Source of the DNA: an uncultured Prevotella sp. | GTDB lineage: Bacteria > Bacteroidota > Bacteroidia > Bacteroidales > Bacteroidaceae | Direction: 5' to 3' | Length of the DNA stretch: 15,885 nucleotides | NCBI GenBank assembly: GCA_934196725.1 | Contig: CAKPWR010000061.1 | Location: 1 to 15,885 of the forward strand | Part shown: positions 1 through 6,874 of the stretch, one piece after another | Layout of the letters: the number at the start of each line of letters is the position of its first letter | How positions within the stretch are numbered: position 1 is the stretch's first letter | The notes under the pieces: model-generated | What the model was told of the DNA's origin: nothing | What the model saw: only the letters and a program-made list of their open reading frames with translations | Databases searched by the model: none | Position numbers and translations under genes: made by a program

Positions 1-519
1 ATGTATATCTCTATGGATTACTTCAAGCAGAAGATCAAGGCAGGTGAGGTAGGCTCAAGTGCGATGCCTCACAAGGTGAATCCTATCGATTATGAGAACA
101 GTGAAGGTAACCTGGGCATAGCCAATGCCATTCTTCAGTTCCTGGCACAGAAACTTCCAGTTAGCCGCTTGCAGCGCGACCTTACTGACAGTACCGTACT
201 CCGTAACATCGGTGTGCCTCTCGGTCATAGCGTCATTGCTATCCAGAGTACATTGAAGGGCTTGCGTAAACTGATTCTTCACGAGGAGAAACTGCAGGAA
301 GATTTGAATAATACATGGGCAGTTGTAGCTGAGGCTATCCAGACTATCCTTCGCCGTGAGGCATATCCACATCCTTACGAGGCATTGAAGGCGTTGACAC
401 GTACCAACCAGCACATGACTGAGGAAACTATTCATGAGTTTATCCAGGGATTGAATGTGAGTGATAGTGTTAAGGCAGAACTGATGGCAATCACACCAAG
501 CAATTATACAGGTATCTAA
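1..519 (+). CDS. purB: Adenylosuccinate lyase, C-terminal part (5' end outside window)
   Basis: This is the last 172 residues of adenylosuccinate lyase, the fumarase/aspartase-superfamily enzyme that releases fumarate from SAICAR and from adenylosuccinate in purine (AMP) synthesis in the cytoplasm. The superfamily signature loop GSSAMPHKVNP lies at visible residues 18-28 and contains the flexible-loop serine used in catalysis. The tail, with YEALKALTR and ending in AITPSNYTGI, resembles the end of E. coli-type PurB. Family members are about 450 residues, so roughly 280 residues lie upstream of the window; the ATG at base 1 is an internal methionine. No clear intrinsic terminator follows, and 94 nt of AT-rich spacer separate it from the next gene. 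Another member of the superfamily is possible, but the C-terminus fits PurB best. Confidence 0.9.
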   Translation: MYISMDYFKQKIKAGEVGSSAMPHKVNPIDYENSEGNLGIANAILQFLAQKLPVSRLQRDLTDSTVLRNIGVPLGHSVIAIQSTLKGLRKLILHEEKLQEDLNNTWAVVAEAIQTILRREAYPHPYEALKALTRTNQHMTEETIHEFIQGLNVSDSVKAELMAITPSNYTGI

Positions 520-613
520 TATACACAAAGGAATTTTGTAGTTTTAGTACATATATATAAGTAAAAATTAGATTTATTAACCCAGCCGTGAGGCTATTAA
601 GTATTTTAAGAAA
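520..613 (+). other. AT-rich spacer between purB and the pseudouridine synthase gene
   Basis: This 94-nt gap has no ORF. It includes an AT-rich run (about 545-580) and a tiny hairpin AGCC-GTG-AGGCT at about 583-594. I see no clear TAnnTTTG -7 box and no Shine-Dalgarno sequence before the ATG at 614. The next gene may be co-transcribed with purB or use a promoter I cannot identify. Confidence 0.4.
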
Positions 614-2044
614 ATGGATTCAGAATTTGAAAACAAACCTCAAGATCAGTCTTCTGAGAATGAGAGAACCCGTGAGGGCTACAACCCAGCAGGTGGTTAT
701 CAGAAGAGTTATCGTCCAGTAGGTCGCACACAGCGTCCTCGTATCAATTCACATCGCGCATACAGCAGCGATAGAAGTAGCAGTAACAGCGAAGGCGGTT
801 TCCGTCCGGAAGGTTTCGGAGCAGGTTTGCAGAGTACTGGCGGCAGCGAGCGTCCACAGCGCAGCAGCTATCAGAGCCGTGGCGGTTATGGTAGCAACAA
901 TCGTGGTGGTGGCTATCAGCCTCGTCAGCAAGGAGGCTACCAGTCTCGTCCTCAGCAGGGGGGCTATCGTCCTCGTTACAACAATAATGATGAGCAGGGT
1001 GGTTATCAGCCTCGTCAGCAGGGTGGCTACCAGCCACGCCAGCAGGGCGGTTACCAGTCTCGTTCTCAGCAGGGTGGTTATGGCAACAACCGTGGTGGTT
1101 ATGGTCGTCCACAGGGTGGCGGCTATGGCAACAATCGTGGTGGTTATGGTCGTCCTCAGCAGGGTGGTTATGGCAACAACCGTGGCGGTTATGGCCGTCC
1201 ACAGGGTGGTGGCTATGGCAACAACCGTGGTGGCGGTTTCCGTCAGCACACTCCTGGTTACGATCCAAATGCTAAGTATAGCATGAAGAAGCGTATCGAA
1301 TATAAGGAGGAGAACATCGACCCAACAGAGCCATTGCGCTTGAACAAGTTCCTCGCCAATGCTGGTGTATGCTCTCGCCGTGAGGCTGATGAGTTCATCC
1401 AGGCAGGTCTGGTAACAGTCAATGGTGAGGTTGTTACCGAGTTGGGTACAAAGATTCTTCGTACCGATGAGGTGAAGTTCCACGATGCTCCTGTAACTTT
1501 GGAGAAGAAGGTATACGTATTGCTCAACAAGCCTAAGGATTATGTTACAACCAGTGATGATCCTCAGCAGCGCAAGACTGTGATGGACCTCGTAAAGGAT
1601 GTTTGTCCTGAGCGTATCTATCCTGTAGGTCGTCTCGACCGTAATACAACAGGTGTACTTCTTTTGACCAACGATGGTGACTTGGCTTCTAAGCTGACTC
1701 ATCCTAAGTTCTTGAAGAAGAAGGTTTATCACGTTCATCTCGATAAGAACCTGACAGCTCACGATATGGATCAGATCCGCGAGGGTATCACCTTGGAAGA
1801 TGGTGAAATCAAGGCAGATGCTGTAGAGTATGCTGATGATCGCGACAAGGCACAGGTTGGCATCGAGATTCATAGTGGCAAGAACCGTATCGTGCGCCGT
1901 ATCTTCGAGAGTCTCGGCTATCGTGTTACCAAGCTCGACCGTGTACAGTTCGCAGGTTTGACAAAGAAAAATCTCCGTCGCGGTGACTGGCGCTTCCTTA
2001 CTGAGAAGGAGGTAGACATGCTCCGCATGGGTGCTTTTGAATAA
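614..2044 (+). CDS. rluB: RsuA/RluB-family rRNA pseudouridine synthase with RGG/GGY-rich N-terminal extension
   Basis: A 476-residue protein with two parts. Residues 1 to about 236 are low complexity, rich in Gly, Arg, Gln, Tyr and Asn, with GGYQPRQQ and then GGYGNNRGGYGRPQ units at about 92-213. An S4 RNA-binding domain starts near residue 241 (LRLNKFLANAGVCSRREADE). The catalytic domain starts near VYVLLNKPKDYVTT, and its catalytic aspartate is D342 in GRLDRNTTG. Its end (GLTKKNLRRGDWRFLTEKEV) is typical of the RsuA/RluB/RluE/RluF family, which converts a specific rRNA uridine to pseudouridine. E. coli RluB is about 290 residues, so the extension accounts for most of the extra length. The choice of RluB over its paralogues is tentative. 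The extension probably binds RNA, judging from its composition only. Confidence 0.88.
   Translation: MDSEFENKPQDQSSENERTREGYNPAGGYQKSYRPVGRTQRPRINSHRAYSSDRSSSNSEGGFRPEGFGAGLQSTGGSERPQRSSYQSRGGYGSNNRGGGYQPRQQGGYQSRPQQGGYRPRYNNNDEQGGYQPRQQGGYQPRQQGGYQSRSQQGGYGNNRGGYGRPQGGGYGNNRGGYGRPQQGGYGNNRGGYGRPQGGGYGNNRGGGFRQHTPGYDPNAKYSMKKRIEYKEENIDPTEPLRLNKFLANAGVCSRREADEFIQAGLVTVNGEVVTELGTKILRTDEVKFHDAPVTLEKKVYVLLNKPKDYVTTSDDPQQRKTVMDLVKDVCPERIYPVGRLDRNTTGVLLLTNDGDLASKLTHPKFLKKKVYHVHLDKNLTAHDMDQIREGITLEDGEIKADAVEYADDRDKAQVGIEIHSGKNRIVRRIFESLGYRVTKLDRVQFAGLTKKNLRRGDWRFLTEKEVDMLRMGAFE
1073..1233 (+). repeat. In-frame tandem repeats coding GGYGNNRGGYGRPQ
   Basis: Just over three units of 42-48 bp encode GGYGNNRGGYGRPQ with an occasional extra G or Q. 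Third-position differences between copies (CGTGGTGGT versus CGTGGCGGT, AACAAC versus AACAAT) show the units have begun to drift. A looser GGYQPRQQ/GGYQSR array precedes them from about 910. Such arrays can change length by slippage or recombination. Confidence 0.85.
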
Positions 2045-2064
2045 GGATAATAAGATATAATAAG

Positions 2065-2094
2065 AAAGGAGACTATCTGTTTAGTCTCCTTTTT
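2065..2094 (+). terminator. Intrinsic terminator after the pseudouridine synthase gene
   Basis: A perfect 11-bp stem (2065-2075 with 2082-2092), a 6-nt loop TCTGTT and a short T run. It starts 20 nt after the stop codon and ends only 16 nt before the asnS start, leaving no room for a separate asnS promoter downstream of it. Confidence 0.85.
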
Positions 2095-2110
2095 AACCTA
2101 TTAATTAACA

Positions 2111-3538
2111 ATGGAAAAAGTAAAAAGAACTAAAGTTGTAGACTTGCTCAAGAGTACAGCCTACGGCTCAATCGTGAATGTCAAGGGATGGGTTCGTACC
2201 CATCGTAGTAGCAAAGCAGTCGATTTTATCGCTCTTAACGATGGTTCTACTATTAATAATATTCAGATAGTAGTCGACCCATCAAAGGTCGATGAGAATC
2301 AGCTCCGTCAGATTACTACCGGTGCTTGTATCAGTGCCGTAGGTACGCTGGTAGAAAGCCAGGGTGCCGGACAGAGTGTTGAAATCCAGTGCGAGAGCAT
2401 CGAGATTTACGGTCTCTGCGGCAGCGACTATCCTATGCAGAAGAAGGGACAGAGCTTCGAGTACATGCGTCAGTATGCTCACCTCCGTCTCCGTACCAAT
2501 ACCTTTGGTGCCGTAATGCGTATCCGCCATAACATGGCAATGGCTATCCACACTTACTTCCATGAGCATGGATATTTCTATTTCAATACTCCGCTCATCA
2601 CAGCCAGCGACTGCGAGGGTGCAGGTCAGATGTTCCAGGTAACTACCAAGAACCTCTACAACCTGAAGAAGACCGAGGATGGCAAGATTGACTATTCTGA
2701 TGATTTCTTCGGCAAGCAGACTTCATTGACCGTTTCCGGTCAGTTGGAGGGTGAGCTCGGTGCTACAGCACTCGGCGCCATCTATACCTTCGGTCCAACC
2801 TTCCGTGCAGAGAACAGTAATACTCCTCGCCACCTGGCTGAGTTCTGGATGGTAGAGCCAGAGGTTGCTTTCCTGGATATGGACGGTTTGATGGAGTTGG
2901 AGGAAGACTTCATCAAGTATTGTATCCGTTGGGCACTGGAGCATTGCAAGGACGATCTTGCTTTCTTGAACAAGATGATAGACAAGGGTCTGATTGCCCG
3001 TCTGGAAGGCGTATTGAATTCCGACTTCGTTCATCTTCCATATACCGAGGGTATCCGCATCCTTCAGGAGGCTATTGCCAACGGCAAGAAGTTTGAGTTC
3101 CCATGCGAGTGGGGTGATGACCTGGCTTCAGAGCATGAGCGTTTCCTCGTAGAGGAGCACTTCAAGCGCCCGGTTATCATGACCAACTATCCTAAGGCTA
3201 TCAAGGCATTCTATATGAAGATAGACGAGGAGGAGAGTGGTTTCGGTGGCAAGAGCGGTCAGACCGTTCAGGGTACCGACGTACTGTTCCCACAGATTGG
3301 TGAGATTATCGGTGGTTCTGTCCGTGAGGAGAGCTATGACAAGCTGATGGGTGAGATTGAGGCTCGCAACATCCCTATGAAGGATATGAACTGGTATCTC
3401 GATACCCGTAAGTATGGTTCATGCCCACACGCAGGTTTCGGTCTCGGTTTCGAGCGTCTGATTCTCTTCGTAACCGGTATGCAGAATATCCGCGACGTGA
3501 TTCCATTCCCACGTACACCAAAGAACGCAGAATTCTAG
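2111..3538 (+). CDS. asnS: Asparaginyl-tRNA synthetase
   Basis: A 475-residue class IIb aminoacyl-tRNA synthetase that charges tRNA-Asn with asparagine in the cytoplasm using ATP. An N-terminal OB-fold anticodon-binding domain covers roughly residues 17-105 ([19 protein letters not shown]). The class II core follows: motif 2 is [21 protein letters not shown] in outline, starting at F231, and motif 3 is [12 protein letters not shown] from G442 with the ATP-binding arginine R449. The sequence ends in VIPFPRTP, typical of the AsnRS/AspRS/LysRS group. The length is close to the usual 460-470, and AsnS fits better than AspS because the large bacterial AspRS insertion domain is absent. The ATG at 2111 gives [13 protein letters not shown], a normal AsnS start. 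The gene lies between two strong terminators. Confidence 0.96.
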   Translation: MEKVKRTKVVDLLKSTAYGSIVNVKGWVRTHRSSKAVDFIALNDGSTINNIQIVVDPSKVDENQLRQITTGACISAVGTLVESQGAGQSVEIQCESIEIYGLCGSDYPMQKKGQSFEYMRQYAHLRLRTNTFGAVMRIRHNMAMAIHTYFHEHGYFYFNTPLITASDCEGAGQMFQVTTKNLYNLKKTEDGKIDYSDDFFGKQTSLTVSGQLEGELGATALGAIYTFGPTFRAENSNTPRHLAEFWMVEPEVAFLDMDGLMELEEDFIKYCIRWALEHCKDDLAFLNKMIDKGLIARLEGVLNSDFVHLPYTEGIRILQEAIANGKKFEFPCEWGDDLASEHERFLVEEHFKRPVIMTNYPKAIKAFYMKIDEEESGFGGKSGQTVQGTDVLFPQIGEIIGGSVREESYDKLMGEIEARNIPMKDMNWYLDTRKYGSCPHAGFGLGFERLILFVTGMQNIRDVIPFPRTPKNAEF

Positions 3539-3546
3539 AATAAATA

Positions 3547-3590
3547 AATGAAGCCTGTTTCGATGCCCTTCGAAACAGGCTTCATTGCTT
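3547..3590 (+). terminator. Intrinsic terminator after asnS
   Basis: A perfect 16-bp stem (3547-3562 with 3571-3586) and an 8-nt loop ATGCCCTT, beginning 9 nt after the asnS stop codon and followed by GCTTTT. A short ORF can be read through it, but that ORF consists of this hairpin and neighbouring palindromes and is not a gene. Confidence 0.9.
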
Positions 3591-3592
3591 TT

Positions 3593-3629
3593 CGCAAGTA
3601 CTTGCGATGGCCAACGCAGCTACTTGCGT
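3593..3629. repeat. Palindrome CGCAAGTACTTGCG and a second nearby TACTTGCG copy
   Basis: A perfect 14-bp palindrome at 3593-3606 is followed by a second TACTTGCG at 3621-3628, which also forms ACGCA/TGCGT around GCTACT. These sit in the convergent spacer between asnS and the minus-strand ATPase gene. No function can be assigned. Confidence 0.6.
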
Positions 3630-3650
3630 CTGCTTACGGATATATGGTGA

Positions 3651-3682
3651 AAGCCCCGACTGCAGAACAGCAGTCGGGGCTT
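3651..3682 (-). terminator. Terminator hairpin at the 3' end of the ATPase gene
   Basis: A perfect 13-bp GC-rich stem (3651-3663 with 3670-3682) and a 6-nt loop, 4 nt beyond the ATPase stop codon on the minus strand. The T tract is weak on either strand, so it may act as a bidirectional barrier between the convergent genes. Confidence 0.75.
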
Positions 3683-3686
3683 AGGC

Positions 3687-4365
3687 TTAATATCTCTCTA
3701 TACTCTGCTCATCTAGCAAAAAGTCGAAGAGTCCAATCGTGACAACACCATCATCATCAATCTTTCTCTTAATATCATCTTTCACAACAATTACTTTTCT
3801 AAAATTGTCAGCGATATTTATAAGAGAACGACGCTCCTGTTTCTCTTTTTCTTTAGTTGGCATATTAAAAGCCGACTGAACATACACACGTTCGGCTCCA
3901 TTATTTACTACAAAATCAACTTCTAGTTTACTACGTTTCCTTTTTCCATTCTCGTCCGTTGTCCAACATTCAACTAAACCGACATCAACCAAGTAACCAC
4001 GCATTCTTAGTTCATTATAAATGACATTTTCCATAATATGTGTTTCTTCTTGTTGTCTGAGATTCAATACTATATTTCTCAATCCCAAATCACAAAAATA
4101 ATACTTGGTCTCTGTACCAATATATTTTCTACCTTTAACATCATACCTGAGAGCCTCTTCTATAAGAAAAGCATCCTGTATGTCTGAGATGTATTCATTT
4201 ATTGTCTTATCAGTTATTTGTAATTGACTTACAGATTGAAAGGTATTACAAATCCTGGTCGGATTAGTAGAAGAGCCTATTCCTGATGCTAAAATACGCA
4301 CAAGTTCACGTAACCCCTCTGGCACTTTAATTTTATTACGCTCTACAATATCCTTAATATATGTC
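3687..4365 (-). pseudogene. AAA/DUF4143 ATPase, C-terminal fragment of interrupted gene
   Basis: The C-terminal part (about 225 residues) of an AAA_14 plus DUF4143 ATPase, reading from TYIKDIVERNKI through the DUF4143 landmarks SDIQDAFLIEEALRYDVKG, KYYFCDLGLRN, HIMENVIYNELRMRGY, EVDFVVN and YVQSAFNMP to IERY. It has no plausible start of its own; the open frame runs a short way into foreign DNA and could only begin with a TTG there. The missing N-terminal part is at 7109-7693 on the same strand, and joining the fragments gives the usual family length of about 420 residues. The EVDFVVN box recalls PD-(D/E)XK-like residues of this family. The biological role of these ATPases is poorly defined; some have been discussed as toxin-like or defence-like, which is not shown here. 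Confidence 0.9.
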
Positions 4366-4373
4366 ACTTCTTT

Positions 4374-4381
4374 TACCTTTG
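4374..4381 (+). promoter_or_regulatory. Candidate -7 box TACCTTTG upstream of transposase A
   Basis: TACCTTTG matches the Bacteroidota sigma -7 consensus TAnnTTTG exactly. No matching -33 TTTG lies at the right distance in the present flank. It could drive the leader RNA and transposase A, but it also lies in the 5' arm of the leader stem, so its role is uncertain. Confidence 0.4.
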
Positions 4382-4424
4382 CACCTGGAAACAAGTTTAA
4401 ACGAATTGGTTAACGGGTGTTAAG

Positions 4425-4431
4425 GTGAACT
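4425..4431 (+). repeat. GTGAACT copy 1 (leader of element A)
   Basis: First of four GTGAACT copies in the insert (4425, 5563, 5677, 6877). The leader copies in A and B lie 44 and 40 nt after the end of each TACCTTTG box, and each is immediately followed by the word that matches the element's own left flank. Confidence 0.8.
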
Positions 4432-4524
4432 GTATGTCACGCTAGAATATCACTATTTTTTGATTCAGTCCTTCGCCAAACCAAATGTTTTCTTGTTTCC
4501 ATTTAATGCTAAAATGTCAATAAT

Positions 4525-5550
4525 ATGGATAAGGAACTTTACTTTGGCGTAGATGTCTCCAAGAAGACTCTCGACCTTGCTTATTATGATGGTGAAACCA
4601 TCGACTGGAAGAATGCTCATATTAAGGTGAGCAATGATGATGCTGGGTTCAAAAAGATTGGCTCCTGGGTCGCAAAGGTAGGAAAAGACTTCGATACCTT
4701 TTTGTTCTGTATGGAATATACTGGACTCTATAACCAAAACTTCAGATTATGGCTGGAATCCAAAGAATATATCTATGGTATGGTGGAACCTCGCAAAATG
4801 CATCGCTTCGAGCCAGACTTGGATGATGACCAGCGCTCTCTAGACCGTATCAAGACTGATGAACTGGATGCTTTCAGAATAGCAATCTATTGTGAGCAGA
4901 ACCACAAGAAGATTCTTCGCAATCCCTCCAAACTTCCTTCACCTGTCTATTTCAAGTTGAAGAGATTGCTGGCAGAGCGTAAGCAGAACACCAAGCAGTC
5001 AACTCTCTATAAGCAGCAGCTTCATGATATCTGCGCATACGATACAGACTTATCCGTTGAACGCAAGAAACTCCTGCTGAAGAACATGCAGGAAAACCAG
5101 AAAGCAATAGACAAAGAGATTGACAGCTACATGAATGAAGATACAAGCATCAGAAAGAATTACAATCTGCTGACCTCCATTCCTGGCATTGGTCGCATCA
5201 TAGCGTTGGAAACCATTGTATTGACGGAAAATTTCACTGCAATCAGCAATCCTCGCAAATATGCCTGTTACATAGGAATAGCCCCTTTTAAAAAGGAATC
5301 TGGTACCTCAGTAAGAAAGAAAACGGGGGTTTCCAAGAAAGGCTTTTCTGAAGCCAAGGCAGACTTATCCATAGCTGTCCTTTCCGCCATAAGGAACAAT
5401 CCTTCAATAAGAGACTATTGGATACGCAAGAGAAAGGAAAAATGCGGTGGCATCGTGCTCAATGCCGTCAAGTTCAAGCTGGTCCTTCGTATGTTTGCCG
5501 TGATAAAGCGTGGAACACCATATGTGGAGACAGATGCATATAAGAACTAA
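4525..5550 (+). CDS. IS110-family transposase (recombinase) A
   Basis: A 341-residue IS110-family recombinase of the DEDD class, which moves its element through a circular intermediate. The N-terminal RuvC-like domain has D10 (FGVDVSKKTLD), E64 (CMEYTG), and D112 and D115 (IKTDELDAF). A helical middle region (about 140-205) follows. The C-terminal Transposase_20 domain starts near LLTSIPGIGRIIALE (residue 215) and contains S259 in ESGTS, the position of the conserved serine of this family. The tail NAVKFKLVLRMFAVIK is typical. Nothing is missing, so it is probably active or recently active. It is about 25-35% identical by eye to transposase B. GTGAACTAT follows the stop codon by 12 nt. It opposes the direction of the interrupted ATPase gene. 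Confidence 0.95.
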   Translation: MDKELYFGVDVSKKTLDLAYYDGETIDWKNAHIKVSNDDAGFKKIGSWVAKVGKDFDTFLFCMEYTGLYNQNFRLWLESKEYIYGMVEPRKMHRFEPDLDDDQRSLDRIKTDELDAFRIAIYCEQNHKKILRNPSKLPSPVYFKLKRLLAERKQNTKQSTLYKQQLHDICAYDTDLSVERKKLLLKNMQENQKAIDKEIDSYMNEDTSIRKNYNLLTSIPGIGRIIALETIVLTENFTAISNPRKYACYIGIAPFKKESGTSVRKKTGVSKKGFSEAKADLSIAVLSAIRNNPSIRDYWIRKRKEKCGGIVLNAVKFKLVLRMFAVIKRGTPYVETDAYKN

Positions 5551-5560
5551 AATGCAGCAA

Positions 5561-5571
5561 AAGTGAACTAT
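5561..5571 (+). repeat. GTGAACT copy 2 (AAGTGAACTAT after transposase A)
   Basis: AAGTGAACTAT, with its GTGAACT starting 12 nt past the transposase A stop codon. The identical 11-mer occurs at 6875-6885, where GTGAACT starts 11 nt past the transposase B stop. The shared position suggests a conserved right-end element rather than chance. Confidence 0.8.
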
Positions 5572-5624
5572 CGCACTTCTTAGAGCATAACTATTTCCCG
5601 ACTAAGTCTTTTGTCTGCGTTTTT

Positions 5625-5681
5625 TTCACTACCTTTGCCGGAGCATCTGAAATGGAAGGAACTCCGGACGGGGGTAGTGAA
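5625..5681 (+). other. Strong leader hairpin of element B
   Basis: A perfect 9-bp outer stem, TTCACTACC 5625-5633 with GGTAGTGAA 5673-5681, encloses a perfect 6-bp inner stem, CCGGAG 5638-5643 with CTCCGG 5662-5667. Its 3' arm leads directly into GTGAACT. Element A has a similar hairpin at the same place made of different bases, so the pairing, not the sequence, appears to be kept. Confidence 0.75.
5630..5637 (+). promoter_or_regulatory. Candidate -7 box TACCTTTG upstream of transposase B
   Basis: An exact Bacteroidota -7 consensus with TTTG 16 nt upstream (5610-5613), a little closer than usual. That TTTG lies in the right end of element A, so tandem insertion may have created a hybrid promoter. 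It overlaps the leader hairpin, so the reading is uncertain. Confidence 0.45.
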
Positions 5682-5839
5682 CTATTTTGTCTTAGACAAA
5701 GACCTTTCCCTGATCTAGTCTCCCCTGCCAGAAATGCCAGGTCAAGTGCCGTTTAGGGATTTAGCTGTGCGCCAGCTTGTAAAAGATGTGGCTTACCCTG
5801 ACATAGAGAGCTCCTTCCTGCAAAATGCGGTACAAAGGT
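5644..5839 (+). ncRNA. Leader of element B, candidate bridge RNA
   Basis: About 200 noncoding nt between the candidate promoter and transposase B. In order: the 3' arm of the hairpin, GTGAACT (5677-5683), the 11-mer TTTTGTCTTAG (5685-5695) that matches the reconstructed insertion target, CCCTGATCTAG (5708-5718), a weak hairpin around 5728-5745, and CCCTGACATAG (5796-5806). The two CCCTGA boxes agree at 9 of 11 positions, which could mark two similar loops. GACATAG in the second is complementary to CTATGTC at the element's right end (7102-7108), a candidate donor guide. Boundaries and transcription are not shown. Confidence 0.5.
5677..5685 (+). repeat. GTGAACT copy 3 (leader of element B)
   Basis: GTGAACTAT at the 3' arm of the leader hairpin. 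As in element A, one base separates GTGAACT from the word that matches the element's left flank. Confidence 0.8.
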
Positions 5840-6865
5840 ATGAAAAATAAATCATTTATCGGCATCGACATCTCAAAAAATGTCATTGACGTATCAATTT
5901 TCTGTGAAGAAACCCCAATTAAGGACTTTTCTCACGATGTATTCAACAATTCCCGCAAGGGATTTGGCGAAATGTGCACATGGCTCAAGAAGAATCATGT
6001 GGTTCTCTCGAACAGTCTCTTCGGAATGGAGTTCACCGGCAGCTATTCCATGGAGCTGGAGAAGTTTCTTAATACCAGGAACTATCAGTTCTGCATGCTC
6101 TCCACCCATGTGGTAAAGCATTATCCCATGGGGCCCAAGGACAAGAGCGACAAGATTGACTCTGCCAAGATTGCAGACTTTCTCTATCGCTATAATGGTA
6201 CTGAATGTGTCAAGCCTTATAATATGCCTGACAAGACCATGCAGAGACTCAAGGCACTGATGAATGAGCGTAAGTTCCTGGTGGAACAGCGTACATGCTT
6301 CATGAACAGAAGACAGCTGTGCACCACAAAGGAAGATACCCAATTATATGATGGCTACATCAGAAAACTCGGTCATGACATTGAAAACATCGAGTTGGAA
6401 GAGCAGAAGTTGCTGGCTACAGACGATAGCCTTTTGGCTACTTACAAGAATCTTCTGACAATACCGGGAATTGGCTTCGTCAATGCCATAAATGTCATTG
6501 TCATTACTCGAAACTTTACCGCTTTTGAAACAGCAAGGCAATATGCCAGTTATGTCGGCGTTGCACCGCACTCCCACACTTCAGGCACCAGTGTGAAATG
6601 GCGTCCCCGACCTTCAGCACGCTGTGATGGTCAGGCGAAAGCAGATCTATCCATGGCGGCCTCAGTTGTTGTACAATATGATGCAGAGTTACAATCATTT
6701 TATAACCGTAAATTAGGAGGTAAGCAAGATTCAGACACAAAACGCAAGGCATTGAATGCCGTTAAGTTCAAACTCATTCTCAGAATGTTCGCCATAGGCA
6801 AGCAGAACAGAAAATGGGAACCGTTGGATTCAAAGAGCAGCAATGAGAAACTTGCAATATCATAA
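5840..6865 (+). CDS. IS110-family transposase (recombinase) B
   Basis: A 341-residue DEDD recombinase, counted from the ATG at 5840; an in-frame ATG at 5825 would add MRYKG. I prefer 5840 because family members begin a few residues before the first Asp motif, and this gives D10 (FIGIDISKN), E64 (GMEFTG), D104 and D107 (KSDKIDSAKIADF), numbering almost parallel to transposase A. The Transposase_20 region starts near LLTIPGIGFVNAIN (205), with the conserved serine S248 in TSGTS and the tail NAVKFKLILRMFAIGK. All expected catalytic residues are present. It is clearly diverged from transposase A, so the pair did not arise by recent duplication. GTGAACTAT follows the stop codon by 11 nt. Confidence 0.95.
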   Translation: MKNKSFIGIDISKNVIDVSIFCEETPIKDFSHDVFNNSRKGFGEMCTWLKKNHVVLSNSLFGMEFTGSYSMELEKFLNTRNYQFCMLSTHVVKHYPMGPKDKSDKIDSAKIADFLYRYNGTECVKPYNMPDKTMQRLKALMNERKFLVEQRTCFMNRRQLCTTKEDTQLYDGYIRKLGHDIENIELEEQKLLATDDSLLATYKNLLTIPGIGFVNAINVIVITRNFTAFETARQYASYVGVAPHSHTSGTSVKWRPRPSARCDGQAKADLSMAASVVVQYDAELQSFYNRKLGGKQDSDTKRKALNAVKFKLILRMFAIGKQNRKWEPLDSKSSNEKLAIS

Positions 6866-6874
6866 GTCCGAAAC

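Larger units (their letters stand above)
4372..4524 (+). ncRNA. Structured leader of element A, candidate bridge RNA
   Basis: A noncoding segment between the left end and transposase A. It opens with a hairpin: 4372-4379 pairs with 4422-4429 (8 bp including one G-T), and inside it CACC 4382-4385 pairs with GGTG 4416-4419. The 3' arm runs into GTGAACT (4425-4431), followed one base later by TATGTCAC (4433-4440), which is identical to 4360-4367 at the left insertion junction. Known IS110 elements encode a bridge RNA in the leader whose target-binding loop matches the target DNA. The leader of element B has the same layout with a different sequence. RNA expression is not demonstrated. Confidence 0.5.
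4366..5615 (+). mobile_element. IS110-family insertion sequence A (ends approximate)
   Basis: The first of two tandem elements interrupting the ATPase gene. The left junction is where the ATPase reading ends (about 4363-4367). The right boundary is proposed at TGTC 5612-5615, because TGTC also stands at the left junction (4362-4365) and at the far right junction (7105-7108). This gives about 1250 bp: a noncoding leader of about 160 nt, the transposase (4525-5550) and about 65 nt after it. There are no long terminal inverted repeats, as usual for IS110. An alternative left end a base or two either side, or at CACT 4365, cannot be excluded. Confidence 0.6.

Noticed and set aside
749..1873. 374-codon open frame on the minus strand opposite the pseudouridine synthase gene
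   Set aside because: It is antisense to a well-supported gene; its repeated His/Thr/Ile pattern is the mirror of the GGY/RGG repeats and codon bias of the sense strand.
2045..2110. T-box or other amino-acid riboswitch before asnS
   Set aside because: The leader is too short and has only one terminator-like stem with no T-box sequence; T-boxes are mostly found in Firmicutes.
3548..3742. Short + strand frame after asnS
   Set aside because: It reads through the asnS terminator, the 14-bp palindrome and the ATPase terminator stem, so it is palindromic noncoding DNA.
4461..4466. TGATTC in leader A as a right-target guide complementary to GAATCA at 7113-7118
   Set aside because: Only 6 nt match and the word does not abut the core, so chance is a good explanation.
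5833..5840. CAAAGGTA, a possible antisense -7 box at the transposase B start
   Set aside because: No TTG lies at the right distance on the minus strand, and element A has nothing equivalent at its start codon.
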